DNA of 64,000 bases from CAUPWF01 sp964367685 (lineage in GTDB: Bacteria > Bacillota > Clostridia > Lachnospirales > Lachnospiraceae), in the NCBI GenBank assembly GCA_964367685.1, contig CAYIYM010000006.1, positions 1-64,000 on the forward strand. The letters are read 5' to 3'. The position numbers and the translations under genes are program-made. Below the pieces are notes generated by a model. The model worked only from the letters and a program-made list of their open reading frames with translations, had not been told where the DNA came from and searched no databases. Below, in pieces: positions 18,894 to 27,505 of the stretch; within the stretch, counting starts at the first letter, position 1; each line of letters starts with the position of its first letter.

Positions 18894-20369
18894 ATGAAAA
18901 TAGGATTTGATAATAACAAATATTTACAAATGCAATCAGAGCATATCAAAGAGCGTATTGCTAATTTTGACAACAAACTATATCTAGAATTTGGTGGAAA
19001 ATTGTTCGATGATTACCATGCAGCACGTGTATTACCTGGGTTTGCACCCGACAGTAAATTAAAATTACTGATGCAGTTATCAGATCATGCTGAAATTGTT
19101 ATCGTTATCAGTGCTCCTGATATCGTGAAAAATAAAGTTCGTGGGGACCTTGGTATCTCTTATGATGATGATGTAATTCGTCTTATGGATGCCTTCCAAA
19201 ATAGTGGCCTATACGTTGGCAGTGTTGTAATCACACAATTTTCTGGACAGTCAAAAGCTGAGTTATTCAAGGCTCGTCTTGAAAAACTCGGAGTTACTGT
19301 TTACTACCACTATTGTATTGATGGCTATCCAGCAAATATTCCCCTTATTGTTAGTGATAATGGATATGGGAAAAATGATTTCATCGAAACAACAAAACCA
19401 CTTGTTATCGTAACTGCACCTGGCCCAGGAAGTGGAAAAATGGCTACTTGTTTATCTCAGCTATACCATGAACACAAACGTGGTATTAATGCAGGCTATG
19501 CAAAATTCGAAACATTCCCTATTTGGAATCTCCCATTGAAGCATCCTGTTAATCTAGCGTATGAAGCTGCAACTGCAGATTTAAATGATGTTAACATGAT
19601 TGACCCATTTCACTTAGATGCATATGGAGAAACTACTGTTAACTACAATCGTGATATTGAAATCTTCCCAGTTTTAGGAGCGATTTTTGAACAAATATAT
19701 GGCGATAATCCATATAAATCCCCTACTGATATGGGAGTTAATATGGCAGGAAACTGTATAAGTGATGATGAAGTGTGCCGTGAAGCATCAAAACAGGAGA
19801 TTATTCGCAGATATTATACTACTCAAGGGGCATTGCTAGAAGGCGACAGTAGCGAAAATGAGGTCTTTCAATTAGAACTTGTTATGAAGCAAGCTGGTAT
19901 TTCCATTGCCGATCGTAGTGTAGTTGCGAGCGCCCTTACTTTTGCTGAGAAGACTGGTGGTCCAGCCGCAGCACTTCAACTAAGTAACGGAAAAATTATA
20001 ACAGGAAAGACAACTGCAGCTTTAGGTGCATCATCTGCACTTATTTTAAACGCATTAAAAGAGCTCGGTGATATTACAGAAGTGGATCATGTAATTTCTC
20101 CAGAAGCTATTTTACCAATTCAAGAATTAAAAACCCAATATTTAGGAAGTAAGAATCCTAGGTTACACATTGATGAAACTTTGATTGCACTTTCTATTAG
20201 TGCATCTACAAGTAAATATGCTCGCCGTGCACTTGAACAACTTCCTAAATTATCAGGATGTCAAGTTCATACAAGCGTTATGCTGTCGCCTATCGATCGT
20301 CACCAATTTAAAAAACTAGGAATGCAAGTTACCTCTGAGGCTAAATATGAGTCAACTGTTTTATTCTAA
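18894..20369 (+). CDS. DUF1846 family protein
   Basis: The 491-residue cytosolic protein belongs to the DUF1846 family, recognisable from MKIGFDNNKY.QMQSEHI, LYLEFGGKLFDDYHAARVLPG and VVTAPGPGSGKMATCLSQLYHE. The family has known structures with a nucleotide-binding-like fold, and the GPGSGKMATC segment (near residue 180) looks like a phosphate-binding loop. Its reaction is not established to my knowledge. The start is placed at 18894, behind AGAGGTG, rather than at an upstream in-frame ATG at 18837 that overlaps a TATAAT stretch. It is monocistronic. Confidence 0.93.
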   Translation: MKIGFDNNKYLQMQSEHIKERIANFDNKLYLEFGGKLFDDYHAARVLPGFAPDSKLKLLMQLSDHAEIVIVISAPDIVKNKVRGDLGISYDDDVIRLMDAFQNSGLYVGSVVITQFSGQSKAELFKARLEKLGVTVYYHYCIDGYPANIPLIVSDNGYGKNDFIETTKPLVIVTAPGPGSGKMATCLSQLYHEHKRGINAGYAKFETFPIWNLPLKHPVNLAYEAATADLNDVNMIDPFHLDAYGETTVNYNRDIEIFPVLGAIFEQIYGDNPYKSPTDMGVNMAGNCISDDEVCREASKQEIIRRYYTTQGALLEGDSSENEVFQLELVMKQAGISIADRSVVASALTFAEKTGGPAAALQLSNGKIITGKTTAALGASSALILNALKELGDITEVDHVISPEAILPIQELKTQYLGSKNPRLHIDETLIALSISASTSKYARRALEQLPKLSGCQVHTSVMLSPIDRHQFKKLGMQVTSEAKYESTVLF

Positions 20370-20397
20370 TAAAGCACACTATAATCAATAACTACAA

Positions 20398-20443
20398 AAA
20401 GGAAGTGTACAAATAGATATTTTATTTGTACACTTCCTTTTAA
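20398..20443. terminator. Bidirectional terminator between the DUF1846 gene and dapL
   Basis: A perfect 18-bp stem (20398-20415 with 20423-20440) is bordered by an A tract and a T tract between convergent genes. Confidence 0.9.
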
Positions 20444-20459
20444 TTGATTGAAACTCTTG

Positions 20460-21674
20460 TTACATTGCCTTTATTCTCTTTAACGCTTCTAACGTATTTT
20501 CATATGTTCCAAATGCCGTAAGTCTAAAGTATCCCTCTCCACTTGGACCAAATCCTGAACCTGGTGTTCCAACAACACCAGCCTGATTTAATAATTGATC
20601 GAAGAATTCCCACGAAGTCACACCTGTTGGTGTCTTAAGCCAAATGTAAGGAGCATCTACACCACCTGAAACAGTGTACCCCATTTCTTGTAATCCATTA
20701 TATATAGTTGTAGCATTGTTCATATAATATGCAACTTGTTCTTTTAATTCTGCCTTTCCTTGCTCTGAATAAACAGCCTCACCAGCACGTTGTACAATAT
20801 AAGGTGCACCATTATATTTTGTTCCATGTCGTCTAGCCCATAGAGAGTGAAGCATAACATCTCCACACTTCAAATCCTTTGGTACAACAGCAAATCCAAG
20901 ACGTACACCTGTAAATCCTGCATTTTTAGAAAAGCTTCTTAATTCTATAGCACAAGTTCTCGCTCCTTCACACTCAAAAATCGAATGTGGTACATTTTCT
21001 TGTGAAATGTAAGCTTCATATGCTGCATCATAAATAATCACTGCGCCAATTCGATTTGCGTAGTCAACCCATTTTTGTAACTCTTCTTTTGAAATGGTTG
21101 AACCTGTAGGATTGTTAGGGAAACAAAGATATATTAAATCTGGTTCTTCTGTAGGTAGTTGTGGTGCAAAATTATTTTCTTCTAAACAAGGCATGTAAAT
21201 CACATTACTCCATGTCTCTTTCTCTACATTATATGTTCCAGTTCTTCCAGCCATAACATTAGTATCTACATAAACTGGATAAACTGGATCACAAACTGCA
21301 ATTCTATTATCTTTACTAAAAATTTCTTGAATATTGCCTGAATCACCTTTGGCCCCATCAGATACAAAAATTTCGTCTGCCGTAATATCGCATCCACGTG
21401 CAATGTAATCATTCTTCACGATTGCACTTCTTAGAAATTCATAGCCTAAATCTGGGGCGTATCCATGAAAGCCCTCTCTTGTTCCAATTTCGTCTACTGC
21501 TGTATGTAGTGCCTGAATAATTGCTGGAGCAATTGGTTGTGTTACATCTCCAATTCCTAACCTTACGATTGCTTTTTCTGGATTCGCTTCTGTATAAACA
21601 TTTACCTTTTTAGCAATATTGGAAAACAAATAACTTCCTGGTAATTTTAAATAATCATCATTAATTTTAAACAT
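20460..21674 (-). CDS. dapL: LL-diaminopimelate aminotransferase DapL
   Basis: DapL converts tetrahydrodipicolinate plus glutamate directly to LL-diaminopimelate. It bypasses the DapD/C/E steps on the way to lysine and peptidoglycan mDAP. The 404-residue, PLP-dependent, fold-type I aminotransferase carries the PLP lysine Lys250 in SFSKNAGFTGVRLG, CFPNNPTGS near 184-192 and IYDAAYE near 214-220. It sits 80 bp downstream of dapF, the next enzyme in the pathway, on the same strand. This supports the assignment over a generic aminotransferase. Confidence 0.95.
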   Translation of the reverse strand: MFKINDDYLKLPGSYLFSNIAKKVNVYTEANPEKAIVRLGIGDVTQPIAPAIIQALHTAVDEIGTREGFHGYAPDLGYEFLRSAIVKNDYIARGCDITADEIFVSDGAKGDSGNIQEIFSKDNRIAVCDPVYPVYVDTNVMAGRTGTYNVEKETWSNVIYMPCLEENNFAPQLPTEEPDLIYLCFPNNPTGSTISKEELQKWVDYANRIGAVIIYDAAYEAYISQENVPHSIFECEGARTCAIELRSFSKNAGFTGVRLGFAVVPKDLKCGDVMLHSLWARRHGTKYNGAPYIVQRAGEAVYSEQGKAELKEQVAYYMNNATTIYNGLQEMGYTVSGGVDAPYIWLKTPTGVTSWEFFDQLLNQAGVVGTPGSGFGPSGEGYFRLTAFGTYENTLEALKRIKAM

Positions 21675-21754
21675 ATTTTCTCCTCTACTTAAGCAACTCT
21701 TTCTACATTACTATATCTCTTTATTTTATTACTTTAGTCTATCATTTTATTTTG

Positions 21755-22591
21755 TTATTTTATTTGAATTTCGCCTTCAAATACTGTCTCTGCCGTACCT
21801 GTCATAAAGATATGATTTGTTGTTCTATCCCATTCGATATCCAAATCTCCACCTAGTAATTTAATTGTTACACTATCTTCTGTATAACCGTTTAATATAC
21901 TAGCAACTGCGACTGCACATGCCCCTGTTCCGCAAGCTTGTGTTTCTCCAGATCCACGTTCCCACACGCGCATTTCCACTGTCTTACGATCAATGACTCT
22001 TGAAAATTCGGTGTTAACTCGATTTGGAAATCGAGCATGATTCTCAAATTTTGGCCCTATTGATTCAATATCTAATTGTGCAACATAGTCAATATAAACA
22101 ACTGCGTGAGGATTTCCCATTGATATACATGTCATAGCATATGTCGTTTCATCCACCTGTATTTCCTCATTTACCACCTGCTCATTTTCACTTACAACTG
22201 GCACATTTTTTGCAGTCATTTCCGGCTCACCCATATCTACCCTCACTGAGCTAACCTTCTCATTTTGTACATATAACTGAAGCGATTTTACACCGCCCAA
22301 AGTTTCTACTGTAATCAACGTCTTATCTGTTAAGCCCTTATCATAAACAAATTTTCCGACACAGCGAATTCCATTTCCACACATTTCTCCTCTGGATCCA
22401 TCTGCATTATACATTTCCATCTCAAAATCAGCTACTTCTGACGGATTAATAAGAATCAATCCATCGGATCCAATTCCCTTATGTCTGTCGCTCACAAATT
22501 TTGCAATTTCTGACGGACAATCCAACTGTTCTTGGAAGCCATTTACATATACGTAATCATTTCCTAACCCATGCATTTTTGTAAATTTCAT
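21755..22591 (-). CDS. dapF: Diaminopimelate epimerase
   Basis: DapF interconverts LL- and meso-diaminopimelate by a two-cysteine, cofactor-free mechanism. The start is placed at 22591 (MKFTKMHGLGNDYV), with GAGG eight bases upstream; an in-frame GTG three codons earlier lies inside that ribosome site. The 278-residue protein has both catalytic cysteines in their motifs: Cys71 in EMCGNGIRC and Cys220 in ACGTGACAV. It is cotranscribed with dapL and with the GT2 gene, whose stop codon is 11 bp upstream. Confidence 0.96.
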   Translation of the reverse strand: MKFTKMHGLGNDYVYVNGFQEQLDCPSEIAKFVSDRHKGIGSDGLILINPSEVADFEMEMYNADGSRGEMCGNGIRCVGKFVYDKGLTDKTLITVETLGGVKSLQLYVQNEKVSSVRVDMGEPEMTAKNVPVVSENEQVVNEEIQVDETTYAMTCISMGNPHAVVYIDYVAQLDIESIGPKFENHARFPNRVNTEFSRVIDRKTVEMRVWERGSGETQACGTGACAVAVASILNGYTEDSVTIKLLGGDLDIEWDRTTNHIFMTGTAETVFEGEIQIK

Positions 22592-22602
22592 AATTTCCAC
22601 CT

Positions 22603-23619
22603 CTAATTAAATCCAATAATTCTTCGTGATATAGTATATACAAGTGACGATATCTTACGACCAGATCTTCCAGGCAAGTTCATTGTTTGCCCAAGAATTC
22701 CATAACGTATCTTCATAAAAGTCTTCATATCATTTTTTCTCAAATAAGTCCAAAGCTCTTGCTTCTTTTTTAGATTTTCTGTCTTTTTCGAACGAATTAG
22801 TATAATAGATGAAACCGTCATCATAATAGCTAAGTAATTAACCATATAATCTCTTAGTTTCTTCGGTTCAATTTGCTTTATTTTATACATTTCAATCATT
22901 TTTTTTGTTACAAATAACTGTTGATCCACTCTTGCAATCATATTTTTCTCATTTACAGATTGATCATCTCTGCCTATATAATAACGATAGAAATCTGTAT
23001 CAACATAGTACATTTCTCTTACATATGGAAGAGGATAATACACATAAATATTATCAACATAGAATGTGTGCTTCGGTAACTCCAATTGACATAACTTCAG
23101 CATATCTGTTCTATATATTACCGAATGCATTAAGATATATTGATCTAACTGAAATCTCCCTACTTCTTTCCATGTAAAAACAGTTTCCTCTGGAAAAACA
23201 TTTGTATACTTAACAATCTTCTTTTTCTTTGTCCCGACTTTTTCATATACATAGTTGGAGATTACCATGTCTACTTGCATCTCCTCTTTTTCAAATTTCT
23301 TGAGTGTTTCGATAATTCGAAGTAATGAATCCTTGTCAACCCAATCATCGCTATCAACTACCTTAAAGTACTTTCCTGTTGCATGTACAAGACCTGTATT
23401 AACAGCCCATCCATGTCCCCCATTTTCTTGATCTACTGCTTTGATTATATTCGGGTATTTTTCAGCATATTCGTGTGCAATTTTTGATGTATTATCTTTT
23501 GATCCATCATTTACGATAATAATCTCAACATCCTCCCCAGCTACTAAGATACTTTCTACTGCATTGTGCAGATAAGCTTCCGAATTATAGCTCGGTATTG
23601 CAAAAGATAAATATTTCAT
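22603..23619 (-). CDS. Family 2 glycosyltransferase
   Basis: This GT-A fold glycosyltransferase has 338 residues. The N-terminal catalytic domain shows AIPSYNSEAYL, IIVNDGSKDNT and the acidic sugar-nucleotide/metal motif VVDSDDW (87-93). The C-terminal half (from about 220) is basic with one hydrophobic stretch (AIMMTVSSIILI) that may associate with the membrane. The acceptor is unknown; a cell-surface polymer is likely. The tight spacing with dapF (11 bp) suggests an operon linking it to wall-precursor genes. Confidence 0.9.
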   Translation of the reverse strand: MKYLSFAIPSYNSEAYLHNAVESILVAGEDVEIIIVNDGSKDNTSKIAHEYAEKYPNIIKAVDQENGGHGWAVNTGLVHATGKYFKVVDSDDWVDKDSLLRIIETLKKFEKEEMQVDMVISNYVYEKVGTKKKKIVKYTNVFPEETVFTWKEVGRFQLDQYILMHSVIYRTDMLKLCQLELPKHTFYVDNIYVYYPLPYVREMYYVDTDFYRYYIGRDDQSVNEKNMIARVDQQLFVTKKMIEMYKIKQIEPKKLRDYMVNYLAIMMTVSSIILIRSKKTENLKKKQELWTYLRKNDMKTFMKIRYGILGQTMNLPGRSGRKISSLVYTISRRIIGFN

Positions 23620-23754
23620 TTTCTTCTCCTCTCAAATTCAATATTTTCATTATAATAAAAATAATCGCAAAATACTATAGTATATCTATAATTTCATGTA
23701 CAACTTCTTTTGATTTTCGCCCCAAATTTCGTCATATTCCATGATAAAATAAAA

Positions 23755-23795
23755 AATAACTTACTATAGTGCTAGGCTCTTATAGTAAGTTATTA
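23755..23795. terminator. Terminator overlapping the 3' end of the lysR gene
   Basis: A 14-bp inverted repeat (23755-23768 with about 23780-23793) includes the stop codon of the LysR gene. On the minus strand the stem is followed by a T-rich run. Confidence 0.65.
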
Positions 23796-24682
23796 TATTT
23801 GCTAATTTCTTCAATATAAAGCGATCCTAGAGATGATAACTTCGCGCCCTTTCTTTTTATATAACCAATACGCATTTTATCACTTTCCTGTAGTGGAATA
23901 GTGATGTAATTTTCACCATTAAGCTCATTACAGGTAATTCCAGAACACAATGTATATCCATTCAGTCCAAGAATTAAATTCAATGCAGTCGCTCGATCGT
24001 CCACTCGTATCATTTGTTTATATTCATAATTACTTTTCATCTCCTCTGAAAGATAAAAAGAATCATTATCGCCTTGTGAAAAAGCAATGCAAGGATATGC
24101 TTCTAAGGCGGACATTGATATAACCTCGTTCTTAGCAAGTGGATGTTTCTCCCACAAATACACAAAGGTATCACATTCTAAGATTTCAACAAACTCTAAC
24201 CCTTTGTCTCGTAGCATCTTCGATATTACTTGTTCATTTAAATCATTTAAATATATGATTCCAACTTCACTTTTAAATTCTTTTACAGCTTGAATAATTG
24301 CATCTGTTCTCGTCTCGTGAATGGCAAATTCATACTCTTCCATTCCAACTTTCTTCACCATTTCGACAAATGCTTTTACAGCAAAAGTATAATGTTGTGT
24401 CGAGACACTAAAGTATTTTTTTGATGTCTTTGCTATATATTTCTCTTCAAGTAATTCATATTGGTCTATCACTTGTCTCGCATATCCAAGAAATTCAATC
24501 CCTTGCGGAGTCACTGTAATCCCTCTATTTGAACGTATGAAAATTGTTATCCCTATTTCTTCTTCTAATTCCTTCACTGCTGCTGATAAACTAGGTTGAG
24601 ATAGAAATAACTTCTTAGCCGCTTCATTCATAGATTTTGAATCTGCAATCGTTATCGCTTGTCTTAATTGCTGTAATGTCAT
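23780..24682 (-). CDS. LysR family transcriptional regulator
   Basis: The 300-residue LysR regulator has a winged-helix DNA-binding domain at 1-60 (LRQAITIADSKSMNEAAKKLFLSQPSLS region) and a periplasmic-binding-protein-like effector domain (about 90-295). It is 14 bp downstream of the ttcA-like gene and appears to be the last gene of the thrE-thrE-ttcA-like-lysR run rather than divergent from a target, which is unusual for this family. Its effector and target are unknown. Confidence 0.92.
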   Translation of the reverse strand: MTLQQLRQAITIADSKSMNEAAKKLFLSQPSLSAAVKELEEEIGITIFIRSNRGITVTPQGIEFLGYARQVIDQYELLEEKYIAKTSKKYFSVSTQHYTFAVKAFVEMVKKVGMEEYEFAIHETRTDAIIQAVKEFKSEVGIIYLNDLNEQVISKMLRDKGLEFVEILECDTFVYLWEKHPLAKNEVISMSALEAYPCIAFSQGDNDSFYLSEEMKSNYEYKQMIRVDDRATALNLILGLNGYTLCSGITCNELNGENYITIPLQESDKMRIGYIKRKGAKLSSLGSLYIEEISKYNNLL

Positions 24683-24696
24683 TCTAAATACCTCAT

Positions 24697-25575
24697 TTAA
24701 TCTTCGACTTTCGTATCATAAGTATCCAAGAAATGATGTTTCACTCCATCTGTTTTGTAAGCAATAATTGTACTAAGATTTACATTTTCAACACTTTTAA
24801 ATATATTGCTTTCAATAAATGGATTGATTTTCTTTAATTCTTTAATTAAATGCTTGATTTCTAATCGTTTGGATTCGCTACTTCCGTCTGAGCGTAATTC
24901 CTTGCTTCCTTCTGTAAATCTGCAGGCACATAGTAAAAATGTAAGCTCATGATAATCTCTCCATTGTTTTATATCTTCTTCACGTACAAGATATAGTGGT
25001 CTAATAAGTTCCATTCCTTCAAAATTTGTACTATGAAGCTTTGGCATCATCGTTTGAACTTGCGCTCCATACATCATTCCCATCAAAATCGTTTCAATTA
25101 CATCGTCATAATGATGTCCTAAAGCGATTTTATTACAACCTAATTCTTTTGCGTTATGATACAGACTACCACGACGCATTCTAGCACATAAATAACATGG
25201 CGACTTCTCTATCTCATATACTGAATCAAATATATCATTTTCGAAAATACGAATTGGTATTTCTAGTTTTGCCGCATTTTCTTCTATCTGTTTTCTATTT
25301 TCTGGTGTGTAACCAGGATCCATTACTAGAAATTCTAACTCAAATTCGAATTTCCTATGGCGTTGTAACTCTTGAAAGAGTTTTGCCATCAAGATGGAAT
25401 CCTTCCCCCCTGAAATACAAACTGCCACCTTATCGCCCGGCTGCAGTAATTGATATTCATTAATCGCTTTTGCGAATTTACTGAATATTTTTCTATGAAA
25501 TTTCTTACGAATACTCTTTTCTACTTCTTCATTTATACTTTTTACTTCTTCGCTTTTGTTCTTATTTCTTTCCAT
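24697..25575 (-). CDS. TtcA-like PP-loop ATPase (probable tRNA thiolation enzyme)
   Basis: The 292-residue N-type ATP pyrophosphatase has the PP-loop SGGKDS (55-60). The cysteine pair Cys127/Cys130 in CYLCARMRRG matches the TtcA signature, and a Cys216/Cys218 pair (CACRF) stands where TtcA has its third Fe-S ligand. TtcA makes 2-thiocytidine at position 32 of some tRNAs using a [4Fe-4S] cluster. Assignment to TtcA itself or to a related Fe-S thiolase is uncertain. It has an unusually charged N-terminal extension (Lys/Glu-rich, 1-30). It lies in a same-strand run between thrE and lysR. Confidence 0.85.
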   Translation of the reverse strand: MERNKNKSEEVKSINEEVEKSIRKKFHRKIFSKFAKAINEYQLLQPGDKVAVCISGGKDSILMAKLFQELQRHRKFEFELEFLVMDPGYTPENRKQIEENAAKLEIPIRIFENDIFDSVYEIEKSPCYLCARMRRGSLYHNAKELGCNKIALGHHYDDVIETILMGMMYGAQVQTMMPKLHSTNFEGMELIRPLYLVREEDIKQWRDYHELTFLLCACRFTEGSKELRSDGSSESKRLEIKHLIKELKKINPFIESNIFKSVENVNLSTIIAYKTDGVKHHFLDTYDTKVED

Positions 25576-25617
25576 TTTATCCTCTTTGCTTACTACTTCT
25601 AGTTTAAAATCATATAT

Positions 25618-26064
25618 CTACTTCGTAATAACAATATTCTCCCATATAAAATACTTTTTAGGAATTGATACGATAAATACAATCCCTAGTACAATTGCAA
25701 ATGCAATCTTCACAGCTAGTAATCCTTTTGTAACCGCATCAGATAATTCATTTACAACAATGTAATACGCAGTATAGTATACGCTTGCTCCTGGAATTAA
25801 CGGGAAGATTCCAGATACTAAGAAAATTGTAATTGGACACTTCATGTGAATTGCTAAAATTCTAGACATGAGTACAACTATAATTGTTCCAAAAAATGTA
25901 GCCATGGTATCTGTTACGCTTGCTTCTACTAACAGAACATAGAGAACCCATCCCGCGGTTCCTGTCAATCCACACCACACATAATACCTTTTCGGTACAT
26001 TAAATAAGACTGAAAATGCAATTGTTCCAATAAAGGAACAAATAAAATGTTCAAATACACTCAT
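25618..26064 (-). CDS. Threonine/serine exporter, C-terminal half (ThrE_2 family)
   Basis: This small integral membrane protein (148 residues, about five transmembrane segments) corresponds to the second half of ThrE-type amino-acid exporters. Markers are a GTxxWVLY segment after the second helix and FPLIPGASVYYTAYY. Its start codon overlaps the stop codon of the gene for the N-terminal half (TAATG), so the two are translationally coupled and probably form one two-subunit exporter. The threonine/serine substrate is inferred from the family. Confidence 0.88.
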   Translation of the reverse strand: MSVFEHFICSFIGTIAFSVLFNVPKRYYVWCGLTGTAGWVLYVLLVEASVTDTMATFFGTIIVVLMSRILAIHMKCPITIFLVSGIFPLIPGASVYYTAYYIVVNELSDAVTKGLLAVKIAFAIVLGIVFIVSIPKKYFIWENIVITK

Positions 26065-26864
26065 TATATATTGATCCCTCCTATCAGATTACTAAAGCCT
26101 GAGAGCACAGTTCCCACTCCTACAGCAATGTATACAAAAACTAGCATCGCATCAAGAAATCTCACTATTCCAGAAATAACATCACTATTGGCAATGTCTC
26201 GAATAGAATTAACAAATGCAACTCCCGGTACGAGTGGTAAAATTGATCCTATAATTACCTTATCCAAATTTGCATTCATTACAATTCCATCTTGGACACA
26301 TAATGCAATAGCCAGTACTGTAATTATCGCCCCACCCAAGGTGTTTACAACCATCTTAGATAATTTAGCTTTTCCTGCAAATATAACAAATACATATAGT
26401 AACATGCAAATCACTAGAGTCTTTACGCTATCTATAAGTGTCCCCCCCAAAAGGTAGCAAAAACTGGCACTTCCTACTCCTGCTGCCCCAATTCGAAAAT
26501 AATTACGTTTGGGAGGTCTTTCTTCAATTTCTTTCAATCGAATAATCGCATCTTCTAAGCTTATGTTTCCTGCACAGATTTCTCGTGACAGATGATTGAC
26601 ACCATCTACAATCCCAAGATGAGCTCCTGATAGCGGAATATGCTTAACTTTTGCATAAATTTCTCGTCCTTCGACTTCAGCTGTTACAAAAATACCCGTA
26701 CTTAATACAAATGTATTTACATCTGCTATATTATAATGATTACATATATGTGTAATGGTTTCTTCTACTCTAAAAATCTCTGCACCATTTTTTAACAATA
26801 TTCGCCCAGCATCTACTGCGAATTCTAGCACATCTCTTTGCTGTATTCCCTGGTGTTTCTCCAT
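26064..26864 (-). CDS. Threonine/serine exporter, N-terminal half (ThrE family)
   Basis: The 266-residue protein has a soluble N-terminal DUF1212 domain (about 1-115, with NGAEIFRVEET and TGIFVTAE) and five membrane segments after about 120, including the family's PLVPGVAFVNSIRD segment. The start is placed at 26864 (MEKHQGIQQRD) because the AGGGGA site is well spaced for it and too close to the ATG two codons upstream. It pairs with the overlapping downstream gene for the other half of the exporter. Confidence 0.9.
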   Translation of the reverse strand: MEKHQGIQQRDVLEFAVDAGRILLKNGAEIFRVEETITHICNHYNIADVNTFVLSTGIFVTAEVEGREIYAKVKHIPLSGAHLGIVDGVNHLSREICAGNISLEDAIIRLKEIEERPPKRNYFRIGAAGVGSASFCYLLGGTLIDSVKTLVICMLLYVFVIFAGKAKLSKMVVNTLGGAIITVLAIALCVQDGIVMNANLDKVIIGSILPLVPGVAFVNSIRDIANSDVISGIVRFLDAMLVFVYIAVGVGTVLSGFSNLIGGINI

Positions 26865-27024
26865 CAACATTCCCCTTTTTCCATTAAATTATCCGTGCAA
26901 TTCATTATAGCACTCACTGAATAAAATACAATATTTTATTTCACATATTTTTCACTATTTTCATATATAATTTTTCGTATATTAAGATATATTATAATGT
27001 TTTCTATTTGAGAAGGAGTCATTC

Positions 27025-27438
27025 ATGAGCTTATTTACAAAATTTCAACAACGTTTTTCACAATTTATGATTGGTCGATATGGTATCGACTCATTTTCTA
27101 GAACAATTACAGGAACAGCAATAGGTTTGTACCTAATTAATATTTTTATTGGATCCTCTATTATATACTACATGACAACTGCATTACTAATTTATGCATA
27201 TTTTCGTATGTTTTCACGGAATATATATAAACGTGCTCAAGAGAATCAACTATACCTAACCAAGACTGTGGGAATACGTAATCGAGTGAATCGAATGATT
27301 CGTGAATTTCAGAGTAAAAAAACACATCATATATATAAATGTCCATCTTGTAAACAAAAGATTCGTGTTCCGCGGGGCAAAGGACGAATCAGCATCCACT
27401 GTCCAAAATGTCAATTAGACTTTATTAAAAATAGCTAA
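27025..27438 (+). CDS. Small membrane protein with C-terminal zinc ribbon
   Basis: I do not recognise a named family. The 137-residue protein has a short basic N-terminus, two hydrophobic segments (about 30-50 and 52-70), a basic linker (NRVNRMIREF), and a C-terminal four-cysteine zinc ribbon of the form CPSC-x14-CPKC (residues 110-131). It resembles small membrane proteins with a cytoplasmic zinc-ribbon tail. It is monocistronic, with AGAAGGAG before the start, a TATAAT at 26993-26998 and a strong terminator after the gene. Confidence 0.8.
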   Translation: MSLFTKFQQRFSQFMIGRYGIDSFSRTITGTAIGLYLINIFIGSSIIYYMTTALLIYAYFRMFSRNIYKRAQENQLYLTKTVGIRNRVNRMIREFQSKKTHHIYKCPSCKQKIRVPRGKGRISIHCPKCQLDFIKNS

Positions 27439-27463
27439 TGAGATATCGATAATTCTCATAAAA

Positions 27464-27504
27464 AAAGCAACATCTCCCACTGTAGGACGATGTTGCTTTG
27501 ATTT
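27464..27504. terminator. Bidirectional terminator between the zinc-ribbon gene and exporter I
   Basis: A stem of 11 bp (27464-27474 with 27489-27499), flanked by an A tract and a T-rich run, separates convergent genes. Confidence 0.82.
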
Positions 27505-27505
27505 T

